Source: Rhyzopertha dominica
Taxonomy: Eukaryota > Arthropoda > Insecta > Coleoptera > Bostrichidae
Direction: 5' to 3'
Assembly (NCBI GenBank): GCA_025024175.1
Contig: QCXZ01000041.1
Span: 42,961,786-43,025,785, forward strand
Length of the DNA: 64,000 bases
Position numbers and translations under genes: made by a program. Below are positions 22,401 through 34,900 of the stretch, one piece after another (within the stretch, counting starts at the first letter, position 1; the number at the start of each line of letters is the position of its first letter). The notes beneath the pieces are model-generated. The model saw only the letters and a program-made list of their open reading frames with translations. It had not been told where the DNA came from and made no database searches.

Positions 22401-23879
22401 CGAAGCCTTCGGCTAGTTGGATAATCTGTTAGTTAACACAAGAGTCATATTGTATTGGGACTGTCCTCATAACTTTCGTGGTTTGCTTTAAATCACACTT
22501 AAAACCTACTTTAACAGGTATTTTTTATATCGCAAGATGAAGCTGGTTATCACATTTTTATAATCAGAAAAAAGTTATAGTTTTTATGAGGCATTATATA
22601 TGATTTTAAGGACAAAGCTACCAAAATCGGAAATGATTTTATGTTAACTGTGCTCCACTACTTCTACCTTCTGGTTCCGTAAATTCAAATGTGAACAATA
22701 TCTTTTCGAAGGGTTTGCTACACTAGGACGCTGTTCAGAAAATACTGGGAGTTATCGAAAGTTGATAAATGAGAAGAACATGTCTAGAAATTTGACAAAA
22801 ACCGCGTATCTGATACTCTGGTGGCGTGCGAAAGGATAATTTTGTATGTAGTGGATGATGTGAAGTAAATAGTGGATGGCGGAGATAGTGGATGATGTGT
22901 TTATTTGCGGAGAATATTACTAGAACAGATTCACCCATTTGAATATTATTCGCACTGAATTCTTTATCAGACCTTCCTGCTAGGTCGTTGACTTAGAACA
23001 TAGAAAAAAACATTATCAAAAAAGATGAATTGCGGTGTTTCGTAGTTATGCGAAACAGTAAATAGTCAACACTTGAGCTTTAAGACAACCCTATACGCGG
23101 ATATTTAATGACTAGAATCGGTGGCTGCATTAGGGTGAAAATGTTATCAGGAATAATATAATATGGCAGTCATGGTTACGCAAAAAGACAACAACAATGT
23201 GTTACAACTAATTTAATATTGGCTGCAGTCATCCAGTCATTTTTATAACACAAACTGAGACTACCATCAGGTAAAGCGCTATGTATCACTGTATCACTGA
23301 ACTATTGAAATTGACCCAGGGATAACAAAAATTGATAAGACTCGTTTTACTTCCGCCTGCATTTACAACACTGCATATGGTGACAGACCATTTAACAATT
23401 TTCATTGTTTATAGCTTGTACAATCTGTTTTATATACTTATATACGATCCGTGGATCGTGGATCACAGTTAAATATCCTTCTTCCCCTTTTCTTAAGTTC
23501 TACACTTCAGATTGAATATTTATGCAATTGTAGTGTAAATGTTAACAGCATATTCAGAAATATTCTTTGTGCTAAGGTGAATTTGCTCAATAAAAGAAAT
23601 TAATAATCTCAACAAATGTAAGAGTCCTAGAATATTTTAACATAAATAACTGTCACAATCGGACTTCACTTCAGTTATAGCTATCATAGATGTCGTTATT
23701 TCTGCAAAAGCTGTCAAAGGGACGGACACCGCATTGGGGAAGTAGCATGAATTTTAAATCCTGTAAATAGTTGTTAGCCCGAAAGAGAATCAAATTTGGG
23801 GATATAATGTCGCAAGGTAAAATTAAATCGGGCCTCAAGTAAGCTCACAATATAAATTAGAAATCTGAATTAAAGCTAA
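22401..23879. other. AT-rich non-coding DNA
   Basis: No gene recognised. A short direct duplication of CGTGGAT occurs at about 23450-23465. Confidence 0.4.
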
Positions 23880-24065
23880 GCGCCTAAAACGGGCTCTCAC
23901 GTCACGTGACAGAAGGTCCGCGCACGAGCAAATCTTAAGTACGGATTGCAGAGCGCATAATCCCGTTGCTAGCAAAGACGATGCTTTTCATTCAATTATG
24001 GCTACCATTATGACTATCCGCATCTAAGGTCCGCACCATGACGTCCGTTTTAGAGGCGTAGCTTG
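23880..24065. promoter_or_regulatory. GC-richer block with CACGTG E-box
   Basis: Contains CACGTCACGTGAC (an E-box CACGTG beside a CRE-like CACGTCA) and several CGCA words within otherwise AT-rich DNA. Candidate regulatory element; no ORF. Confidence 0.25.
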
Positions 24066-26210
24066 AATTTAAATTTCAAATTCATATTTTGAGCTTACTG
24101 AGGACTGATTTATTTTTTTCTTCCTACATATTTCCCAAAAATTTGATGCCCTTTAGGGTTAGCATGTTTCTGAAAATTGTGTAACTTTTCTTTTGCAATC
24201 AAGACAACAACAAGGCAACTTTGGCAGATGAGCTACAAGTTAGATCATAAAATAATATATGTATATTAGCGTATAATTATGATCCCAAAACAAGGAAGTC
24301 ATTAAGTTTTAGATACTCGAGAAGAATTTTCAATATTCCGATTTTTAAGTACCACAATTAACTATCCAGTTGTATTATTAGAAGGTGCAACTAGATATAA
24401 GCAAATACAATTTACTGGACAGCCTTGTGTACTGCGAGGTGGTATGTGGGAGATTATGAATATTTTAAAAGTACTTCTTATGCTTTCGGTCTATAGGACA
24501 TAATGATATCATTTGTGAACAATTACTAGTATCCGGAGAATAATCAGAAGTAGCATTATAACTTACACCCACAGAATGGCGCAAAATGGTGTCGCATTTG
24601 AGGTAATGTATATTATGCATAATAACAAAACAAAATATATTTGTTTCGTCAAAGTATGATGCTTTTTGTTACATAGGAAGGCAAAACTTCTATTAGGTAA
24701 TTTTGGGGCTACAAAAAGGCATTACTAAACAGAATACGATTTCATATTGCAAACGAACGATTTAGTTGATCTAGAGCTTGTATAGTGTTGCCCGAATCTA
24801 GATATTACATTTTGTTCCTCAAAATACCAATGCTTGCAGAATTTTAAAAAGTGGTTGTTCATTGCAGTTTATTGAATTGCCAATTTTGTTATAGTACCTA
24901 TTTGCTTAATTTGGTCACACGATACGCGAAAGATTGATAAAATATTTTCATTTCTACGAATACTTCCTAGACTATATTCTGTTGATGACACTGTGAAGCT
25001 ATATAGTGAAACACAAGCTATTTTTCTAACAAATTATCTTATATACAGAATACAGTTAAAATATATTAATAAAATTGATAACGCACCGTTTAAACATTTT
25101 GAGTTATTCCTTTGTTGGAATCCTATAAGCTCTCTATTTTCACTTTACATCTCTAACTAGCGCTTGCTCGTATTTATGCATATTTTCATCGAAATCAATG
25201 AGTCTGAAACGTCATTCCAAGCAAAAAATTCGCTTAACAGACCTAGAGCTGAGAAATACCACAGAGTGCTGCTGTTCAAGTCTGTGCAAACCGATATGTG
25301 GCATGTATAACACCATTTGAACCCGGTTCATTAAATGTCATCAATACTGGACTGTTTGGGTTAACGTAATGCGCCCATAATAAATCAGAGCCCACCTGCG
25401 AACCGTGCGATTTAACGCAGGGTATTACAAACACCGAAGGGAATATTGTCAGCTATATCATTACGACTGTGATTATCGTCAGTGATATCTATGTAGAGAA
25501 ACAAGCTGCTAATTTAGGTTCACTGCACCAGGAATGTCTTGGATTTGAATTAAATGACCGGCATGCACGAACGTTGAAAGACTCCTGCAAGACTCGTGTA
25601 TGTTAAAACTTTGGTTCATTCGCAACAGACCGCAAATTTTAGTACGATTCTTACTAAATACGAGGCGATCGTTTGAGTTATGGCTTAGTACTGTAGTTCG
25701 GAATCTGCTTAAAATTTGTCTGAATTCAAAAAATACCAGCTTTTTAAATCTCTCTACATCGCCACGCAAAATATCAATAGTCAGTATAGGTAGTTTTTAC
25801 AATAGAATAAGAAGGTCAGTTGCGATTATTAATTAAATAACGATATACTGTATATTTAGTGGATACAAAGGCTTATACAAGGAAAAAATATCTCACCAGC
25901 CCTCCGGATTTATTATCTCTAAAACTCGACGGATATCTTATCACATTAATTTAATAACGAAATACATAGTTAAAAGAAATTAAATAATTACACAAACTAC
26001 TATAAACAAAATAAGCAAAAAATTCTTCATCCAAAGACAAACACAATACTCTCATAATTAAAGGTTTATACGGAATAGGAACATCAAGTTTTAGAGCATA
26101 CCACTGACCTAATTTCACGTGCATTATTTGGCGCACACATTTATGTTCAAAGACGAATCACACGGCTATATACAAGCAGGAAAACACACAAATTTCAAGA
26201 TTGCAATAAA
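24066..26210. other. AT-rich non-coding DNA
   Basis: Overlapping ORFs on both strands at 25509-25836 and 25951-26136 have no recognisable similarity. No RNA gene or repeat seen. Confidence 0.4.
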
Positions 26211-26285
26211 ATTAAGTAGCCTGAAGAAGGTCCAATAAGAAGGCCGAAACGTCGCAAAATACGCAAATCTTTTATTGATGGATCC
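26211..26285 (+). repeat. PLE terminal-repeat fragment with hammerhead-like core
   Basis: CTGAAGA at 26221-26227 is followed by a 4-bp stem GGTC/GGCC and then GAAAC at 26246-26250 and GTCG. This is the best-formed hammerhead-like core among the single copies: CUGANGA, stem II, GAAA. Spacing (25 bases) equals that in the PLE at 37260. Penelope-like terminal repeats are known to carry minimal hammerhead ribozymes. No PLE coding sequence is adjacent. Confidence 0.5.
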
Positions 26286-26526
26286 AACTCCTACAAATTC
26301 TAGAAACACATAATAAAACACAAGAGTGCCACTAATACAAAAGCAACCAATATTGGATATTCATACCCTGTACATTGGTTTTCAAAAAGTATACTCAAAT
26401 AATTTCATAGTCAGACGAAGGGAATTGTCGTGAAAAGACAATTTCGAGACTGATATATGTTCCAATGAGATTTTTTTTAAATTTCGTGTTTAGGTTGAAA
26501 ATCGAATGCATCAGATAGGATATTAT

Positions 26527-27232
26527 CCTGCATAAGCCAGCTGGTACAAATTGGGGTGCAAACGCAAGTGTACTCCGTACTTCTGCAACTGTCTTGTTTT
26601 ATAGGACAGCGGAGTACTGCTGTCCTGTCTGGAACAATAGTCATCAGACAGGAAAAATTGACACTCACCTAAATACTGCTGCAATGCGACTAGTCACTGA
26701 AATAATTAAGTCAACTCCATTACCCTGGCTTCCGATTATTTCAAACATTGCTCCTCCGAAAATTCGCAGATAGTTTGCTACATACAAAGCTTGGCCAAAA
26801 TATCAATCAGCTCCTAATGAATTTCTGACTTCCCGAAATCTGCAGGAGCTACCTACAACTCCGCTAACTTCCAAAAAACCTGTGTAGACAAAAGATTTCC
26901 TTCGTGCTTCTTATACCATTGAAGATGGATGGTTTCTGTTTGGCAATTTAGGAAATATGGTATATTTAATCAACAGCTTATAGACGATCTTACAGAAAAG
27001 GTGGCAGGAAATGATCTCCCTGAATCGCCTTCGCGCTAGTCATGGGAAATGCAACTTTTTCCGTAATAAATGGGATCCATCTATCGACCCCTCTTGTGAA
27101 TGTGGAGACCCCCTCAAAACAAATGAACGTATAGTCAACAGATGCCCCCGTACAACATGGTCTGGTGGTTTTGCGTCTATCCATTGCGTTCATGAAGGTG
27201 TTGAAGATTGGCTTAAGATAATCGAAATCTGA
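26527..27232 (+). mobile_element. LINE 3' end (RT C-terminus and CCHC-like tail)
   Basis: Plus-strand translation, with a few stops, reads HKPAGTNWGANASVLRTSAT, AEYCCPVWNNS, LNTAAMRLVTEIIKSTPLPW (thumb region), and then in the open frame from 27011 LNRLRASHGKCNFFRNKW, CECGDPLKTNERIVNRCPRT and FASIHCVHEGVEDWLK. This order is the classic C-terminus of a widespread insect LINE type: A-E-Y-C-x-P-V-W, L-N-R-x-R-T-G-x-G, and C-x-C-G...H-I-V-x-x-C-P. The expected His of the metal-binding tail (E-H-I-V) is Arg here. It is a 5'-truncated copy lacking the RT active site, inactive. The 3' end is probably soon after 27240. Confidence 0.85.
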
Positions 27233-27239
27233 TTGGAGT

Positions 27240-28162
27240 TTTACGACGGTTATTCTTCAATACTCTATCCAGAATAGATAGACACATATGTGTGTCGCGC
27301 AAATGCTAGATTTCTTATTGTTAAATGAAAAGATTTTTTCTTTCAACGCTTTCAGTCGCATGAAACTAATAGTACTGTGTAATGTATTAATGATTTTCAT
27401 AAGAATGTATTAACGAGATTCAAGTAAAAATTCCCGCACACAAAAACACAGCTCGCAATTGAAACGTATATTTTAAAAAATTGCAATATGGTCGTTCAAT
27501 GTAATCCCCATGCGTATCCAAAACACATTGTCATCACGTCGGCAGTAATGTAATGTCGTTAAATACTTCCAAGTCAATAAATCGGACACGAAATTCTCAT
27601 TTCCATTAGAAGAACAGAACGAAATCTGGAGGACTCATGCCAGGGCTGTATGGGAGATGTGGGAGAATTTCACGGCAGTTCTTCTCGTAAACTCCTTTGA
27701 CTGACACGATCAAGCGTTATCGTGCAAGAGGCTTACGCCGCTGTCTTTCATATCTCGTCTACACTTTTGGAATCATGCATTCAAATTTTCTACAAAGAAG
27801 ACAAATACATTTATCTTTTGGTATTTGACTATTGCTTGCTTGTCTATGGGGTCTTCTTCCAATATTGTAGTCACAATAGAAGCAAAAGTGTGGTCAGAAG
27901 CAGCAGTATGAGGTCTCCAACTTCTGTGGTCGTCTGTAACACTAGTTAAACGCCCTGGAGTGCTTACTCCATTAAGTTACTGTTGAACTATCTACCCTCT
28001 ACTACTCCTGGCAAGCTTCTTGTAACGCACCGTGAATTTCGGCAACCGTTTTTTGGCGCAGTGTTTGAATTTTGATATACGGACATCAATCCGCTACAGT
28101 GTCGCGTTCCATTGAAAGAAACAACCCCGACTTGAGAATTTTATACACATAAACTACCCGCA

Positions 28163-28167
<5 letters not shown>
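27240..28167. other. AT-rich non-coding DNA
   Basis: No gene recognised; the ORF at 27722-27949 has no similarity. Confidence 0.4.

Positions 28168-28236
<69 letters not shown>
28168..28236. repeat. (TA)n microsatellite, about 34 units
   Basis: Uninterrupted TA run; the Ile-Tyr repeat ORF on the minus strand is its translation and is not a gene. Confidence 0.95.
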
Positions 28237-28239
<3 letters not shown>

Positions 28240-29150
28240 AGACTTTTATAATTTGACAGCACTTGTTTTTTCACTACCGCCAGTTTAGCGATGGGAATTA
28301 TGACATGACCCTTTATAGTATTATAACCTTTATATGCCAGAACTCTAACATAAGATACCATCAACGGCATCATAGAACATTCAGCAAAAGCTGTAAGCTA
28401 GAACTATACGATATTTCAATTAAAATTATTGTGCGAAATTGTTTTAGAAATTAAATTTCGTTCTTTGTAACACTTCGAATAGGTTTAATATATGCGTTAT
28501 AACCCGACACGACCCTTTTCACAATGAAAATGTACTTCTTACGCGTTATTCTATAAGGAAAATGTGGATTAATTTTTATTATTATTTTTCTCTGAAAGTT
28601 AAAGGAATAAAGTAGTGCAATAGATATACTCTAGAATTCAGCAAGTTGCGTCGACAAAAATCTCCATGAAGGTTGTTGGCTTCATTTAAAAATATCAGGC
28701 GTTATCACGTGATACAGTACAGAAAAAATCATCTTTTTAATAAAAGTTTTTTAATCCTTTATTTCCACACTGGACGTGTGCAACATATTGGCGACAAAGC
28801 GATGATCGGAAGTTTAAATTTTCAACTGATGTCCAAGTTTCCCAAACTTCTACTAGGGGTAATAGATTAAATTATTTTCAACAAACTTTTGCTAGTATAC
28901 ATGATCTAGCTGTTTTTTAAATTAAAAAAAAAATGCCCAATGTATTGCGAAAAAGGAAAAAAAAAAGTCATTTTATGCAGAAAGCAGGACGTAACGGTTG
29001 CTCACAACTTTTTGACTTTCAGTTTGTGGAAACATATATCAAATTAAACAAACATATGAGCCCTTCCTTACGGCTTATCGTACATACATACATACACACG
29101 TGATTTATTAATATTTCTAAATCACCTATTTTATTATTAATTATTTATTG
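28237..29150. other. AT-rich non-coding DNA
   Basis: No gene recognised. A short CATA microsatellite lies at about 29081-29096. Confidence 0.4.
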
Positions 29151-29159
29151 CACGATAAA

Positions 29160-29600
29160 TACTTTCATCTCTCTTTCCTTTTACCAAATCTGCCTTCTAA
29201 ACGCCTCCCGGATAAGAGACAGGCCCGGAGGGTGCAGAAAAAATGTAGTGTTTGGGGCATCCGAACGGCCAGAATTATCCTGATACCCTCTGATTTATGG
29301 TGCACCTGGGTCCCGCTCGTCCGTCACGTGGTCAGTTATGTCGACCACAAATCATTGGAATTGTAGTGACACACGGTCACCATCGAGCCGCAGACTAGGA
29401 GACGGAGGAGGAACGAGCTAGGTAAATCGCAACTGGAATATCAATTACAAGTACAAGCGATTGCGTTTTAATTAAAAGTTTCCAGCGGCGGTGTTAAAGA
29501 TCTGGCTGGCAGATTAGATTTACAACGGGGTGGCAGTGGGATACGACCGCACGGCGTTGCCAAGTATATTTGCGGATCCATTTTCTAATAAAATCGGCCT
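29160..29600. promoter_or_regulatory. GC-rich island, candidate regulatory element
   Basis: GC-rich block including CACGTGG, TTTTAATTAAAAG (homeodomain palindrome, about 29467) and a purine run around 29400. The ORF 29148-29366 is unlike known proteins. Confidence 0.3.
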
Positions 29601-31490
29601 ATAGGATAACGTGCAAATATTTACTTATGCTTCCTAAACTGCAGAGGGTTTAAAATGTACACGTGGTTTTGTAATTTCTGCACACGGCTCTGCATTCTTC
29701 AGTATATACAAGGTAGAGTTTGGTCTGTCCAGGTACAAGGGCTGTTTTCTTCGTCAAGCTTCCATATGTTAGACATTTGTATATCCTCTACTGAACCGCC
29801 AACTCGGTCAAGTACTCGTACAGCCTACTGGAACCCTTCATTGGTAACCAAGCGTTGCCCACTAAAAAGCGCCTTCAATTCTCGAAAAATATAAAAATTA
29901 CTGATTCCAAGTCCAGACTGTACGATGTATGGCCAAAAACTTCACACTTGAATTGTTTGAAAGGATTGTCATGTTGACATAGTGCGACCATGCGTTGTCT
30001 GGAATGCCTCTTCATTTATTTTAGTCGTAAATAATTCATCGAAGGCAGCGTTATGTTTCACAATGAACCTCCTTTGTTATTGTTGTCTGTTACACTGTGG
30101 TTAAGCAGATTATGCTTAACCACCAGCGAAAAGCTGCAGAAAATCTACGGCGGCACAGTTCCCTGAAGGTAATGCCTGAAAGCCCATCTCACTATACGAC
30201 AATGATCCAATGGTTTTGATATTTTGTAGCGAAATAATCGCTAACAAGCCTGTGACTTCCATGAAAATAACGCTGGACTGCACTTCACTTAGTCTGTGAA
30301 GAAAGAGACGATAAGTGTAGCGGACAGGCCGATGCGAACAGCTTTTTAGGCAAATCTGAAGATATTCCGTCTTCAAGATTAATAACGATAATCATGTTAT
30401 TAGAATAACTAAGGTGCAACCCCTGAAAAAAAACGATAATAAAAGATTAAAAAGATGTGAGCCTTATTAAAGGGGCAATATTTTAACTGATAGATCCGAA
30501 ACGTCACGGAACACAGGAGCTTCACTATACGAGGCGGTCCATACAGGATTTTGGGATACAACACATCCATGTATTGAGAAGCGGCAGCAGCTCTTCTATC
30601 CTTTGAAGAATCTTTCTCTTATTTGTATCACTATGCTAATCACTTGCTGCACTCTAGGAGTGAAAAATCAGTGACACTACTTTCATAAATTTCTTGTTTG
30701 TGCCTTCACGTAGGATTATATCTAATGAATAAACCAGTCTTTCTAAAGGACTTTTTTAGAAAAGGTTAGTAAAGTACTTTTAAGGAAATGCAAATGTCAA
30801 GAAGCAGAGCGTATCTAATATTTGAAATAAACGTTTTCCAAGATCTGAATTTAGACTAATTACAAAAATAAGATACTTCTGGCATACATATCGTACATTG
30901 TACTAGGAATGTAAACCTCGAAAGTGCTGTCAATGTCAATAACAGGTTCCTTGCAATAAGTATATTTCTTCGGACGATGTATCGGAATGTTTGGATTTTG
31001 ATTATGGCTTGCTACCTGTTGCCATACTAAGATATACTATGCAGACGATGCTTGAAGCAGAACGAAACACTTTCTCACAGTCATGGTGGTAGAAAAACTA
31101 AACTAGGGAGATAAAACTGAATCAGGAGCAGTTAAAATCGGTACCGCTCTGGATGTTGCACTTAAAGAAGACAACGGAAATCTTGCAATAGAAGGTGACC
31201 CAAGGGTACAATAGGTCTGAGAATACAAACAGTCACGTCTCACAACTTCCAAACAGCTTTTAAGGCTGAATGCTAGATATTATGACAGAGTAAATCTCAG
31301 TACTAACCTAAAATGTGAAAGTATATCCTGCTTACGTTGTGAGGTGCAAATCTCCAAATTTTGCTGATCAACATCGACCTTTCTTTCAGAACTACTAGGA
31401 TATGTGTTCAGTGACGTATGTCTTACGCTTTTTATTCCTGCTGTTAGTGTCCTTTTCTATGCTATGTACCTGTTTATATTGCTATACAGC
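29601..31490. other. non-coding DNA with scattered PLE debris
   Basis: CTGATAGATCCGAAACGTC at 30487-30505 resembles a PLE terminal-repeat core with a collapsed stem. Segments just below 31490 may be the decayed C-terminus of the minus-strand PLE. ORFs at 29655-29894 and 30116-30376 have no similarity. Confidence 0.35.
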
Positions 31491-31499
31491 TGTATGGAT

Positions 31500-31955
31500 T
31501 CCGGTATACTCAGCCGAAGGCCAAGAGGTCGTGTTTATCTTTAACTGAAGTAAGCCTATTCTGTAACTTCGTGCAAGATGAGCTATAATAAACTTTTGAA
31601 ACGGTTAGTGTCTCGAGAATCTTTCCGATGCAGTCTGCAATATCTTCTATGTAGACCAGTTTTATAAATCTAGTTGTTTTGTTCTGTATTACAACAGTCA
31701 TTTAGCTCACTGGCTGGTTAATCCGGTAAATTGCAGTGCTCGATGAGCATCCTCAAGCAGATAATGTAGATGATAAAGTCTAATGAGAATGTTCAAAAGG
31801 GCGAATTATGTTTTACGTTTCTTCTCCTTGGTAAATAGGACGGTCAGATGTCTGCAGTTTAGGTGTGTCAAGAAGTCCCCTAATTTTTCGCTGTCGTTGC
31901 TTCAAGCCAAAGAAGTGTCATAAAAGTACTGGAACCACATAGTCGGTTTCCACTA
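31500..31955 (-). mobile_element. Penelope-like element relic: RT end and linker
   Basis: On the minus strand, from 31955 downward: WKPTMWFQYFYD (region of the PLE RT active site, where the usual Y-V-D-D has decayed to Y-F-Y-D), SEKLGDFLTHLNCRHLTVLF (expected E-x-L-x-x-F-L-x-H-L-N), and then in the ORF 31510-31701 FIKLVYIEDIADCIGKILET, LQNRLTSVKDKHDLLAFG and VYRNPYSC. The last part is the linker leading to the G-V-Y-R-I-P-C start of the GIY-YIG nuclease. PLEs combine an RT related to telomerase with this nuclease. Frame changes, stops and the lost Asp show it is dead. The nuclease itself is not readable below about 31490. Confidence 0.6.
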
Positions 31956-34900
31956 TGTATTGACTTATGCTTCTGTCTCAAATATCTACGTCCGTAAGTT
32001 GACTATTTCAAATTATTTGTAGTAACCCCACCTCTAGATGAAAAGAGCCACGATGACTTCTCTGTCTCGGTGATCATCACCAGTGTCTTAAACGAATACA
32101 AGTGGTCATTAGAGCAAGGTAGATTTCAATTGTTTCATGTCTTTTTCGTGAACCTTATGATGTTAATAGAGGCACGGCAGAAATGCTTCGTCTATGTATG
32201 TACATCTTCCCCAATGACTCCTTATCGAAGACACAGGACACCTAATATAGGGTGACGTATTTTTCGTGAGTTTCTTAAGGCTGTAGTAGGCTTAGGATTC
32301 TGTTCTGGCAATCTGCAGTGCTCATCACAAACGTATTAGCATTATCTGCTAATATGATAGCGATCGCTGTGCGTTACACTTCTTATGGCTTATGATTCAT
32401 CAGTGCGACCTCCTGTCACGTTGATAACCTCTTAGTTATGAACAGTACCCTTGAATATTTATTTACTCATTATCTCATTTGCCTTGTACGAAAGCCTAAT
32501 TTTGATAGAACAAGCCATAGGTAAAATTAACAGGGCATCATAAAAATGAGATGCCCTGTACTGCACCATGTGCTAAAATTAATCCGTGGATCCGAAATCT
32601 CTTAATTTCTATAGTAATCCCTCACGGTTTCGCAACACCGTGCCTCGCCGCCGCCGGCTGATCTATGCTATTTCCGCTATAACACGTTTTGATTAGCTTC
32701 ACGCGAATATACACACACCAGTATAAATATAGGGCAGCACGTGTAATGAATTTAACGGGGTTTGATCACTTTTTTGTGCCCTGAAAGTGCGGGATTAGCA
32801 AAGATTAAAAGCAAATCCGGGCAAGATTCAATTTCTGCGGTTCTGATAGGTAAGCCGATTACATCACGCTTCGCAGGAGTAGCTTGCGTGATACTATCCG
32901 TTTTGGAGTACAGATTAGGAATTTATTTTCAAAACTCATTAGCGTTCAGACATTAGGCGATTTGGGCGAGGCACACATTAAAGGTTTTTGCTTGAATAGC
33001 GTTTAAATAAAAACATTACAAAAGAGAGAAGAAACACTGCATTTGCTCCACAAGCTATTGTATGCACTTTTTTGATTTGCTGCTACTTCAATGAAATTTT
33101 TTAACACATTTTACTGCTAAGGTGAATGGCGTCATATTCAATAGATGTCAAGGCAGCCGTCAGAGCCATCAAAGAAGTATGGTTGCGGGATGTTTAGGAA
33201 GGTACAGTTTTTTAAATGCTTCATTTCTATCAGGAAGTAATCCACTTAAAACGACTGGAATTTACTTCTGACTGTCCAGAATAAGGTCTTACCAAATAGT
33301 TTACTAAAGTATTTGATTTTACTGATACAACAAATACAGGTCATAGAAGTCTAGCAGCTAAATAAAAACTTCATATTGTAAAGATGATTTTAAGCCCATA
33401 TAACATAAATCACTTATATAGAAAATTCCGTAAACAAGATTTACTAATAATGATTATAAGCGTCTTATGGGGGACGAGGAAAGCCATTCTTAATCAGAGC
33501 TGTTTTCTTTTCAACTTTTTTGCGTTTTTGAGAGAAACTTTAGTTCTGTCGCTGATTTGTTTTTTTTGTTTTCTTTAAGTCTGTTTTATAGCTTATTAAA
33601 TCCAAGTGTCCATTGACAATTGACAATACAAAGACAAAACAAGCGTGAATTATAAGTGCATCAAACAAGTTAATTAGTTAATATTGTGGGCTTTTTTGAA
33701 TGTGCGTAAAACTTAAAAAAAATTATAAATGCCTGTTAATAAATCAGCCGATGTGCATTTAGTTCATTATAAAATGCAGTTCTTGAGTTGCAATACGTAG
33801 ATACGAAAAAAATTTCTAAACTGAAGACACCCCATCGATCAATATTTTAGCCCTTCGTCAGAGATTGAGATAAACTGGTTCAGAATTGTGAAGTAGGATG
33901 CTCAAGTAGCAGAAAACCAAGAAGAGGATATTCCACTGGAAATCCAAGAACATTCGGAAATTAGCTTCCGTAGTATATGAAGTATTGGTAGCAAAAATAT
34001 AAACATCAAAATCCATATTTTCCACATTTCATTTTTTGCTAAAGTCATGTTTACTCGAAACAAAAGTGTTAATATGCACAATTAACAGCATTATATATTT
34101 AGTGTTAACAATTCTTATATCAGTAGTAAACAGGTTGAACATCTGCAAACGTTTAGTAGAAACACTTAGATAGGTGTGGTAGGGAATAATCTACTAGTTT
34201 GGGTGGAGACAGCTACCTCATATTTCTAGAACATATTTTTAAAATTCAGAGGACATAGGACATTCCTTTAAACATTAGGAAACCAGTTTATGCACGATGG
34301 ATGTCCTACATACATTTTAACATTGGGCGGTGGGAGGGGGGGGGGTAAATATTCGTCACTTTCTTAACACCGCTAATGAGGACCAGTTGATCTAAATTCT
34401 TATGATTCTTGTATATGGGGATACCTGAAATATTTAGTTTAAGCTGTTACAATAGAAACATATTTCCATTATGCCTGCTCGAGGATCAAAACTGATAGCG
34501 AGCGGAGCTATTTCCTTAGCACTGTAGGTTTTAAATGTCACTTTTTTCGTAACTCTATAGTTAGCCGACATTAACTTACTGGAAGATGCTTACTAATTAA
34601 ACAAGAGCGCAAATTCTGTATAATTATCGGATATAAACAATGAACTATTTGAACAATTTTGACCTACACTCAGTGAAATCATATATCTCTAACTTAGCAG
34701 AAACTACTGTGCACTTTACCGGAATTAGAAAGACTCTAGCTAACTGCCTAGAATTTACTCGTTACGAAAAATTTGTCTGCAGTCTACTCTTTAGAACCAA
34801 AATTAAGTTTAACTTAATTAAAGCGCGTCTAAGCTAGATTAATCAAAACATTTCCAAGTCGTGATTGATCCCAAAATTTATGTGAACTACATTAAAACAA

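Noticed and set aside
28167..28373. Minus-strand ORF ending in Ile-Tyr repeats
   Set aside because: Reads through the (TA)n tract at 28168-28236.
32715..32765. TATAAATA at about 32723 as a core promoter
   Set aside because: No initiator at the expected distance and no gene downstream.
33836..33880. CTGACGA word on the minus strand considered as another PLE hammerhead block
   Set aside because: No GAAA at the right distance and no stem.
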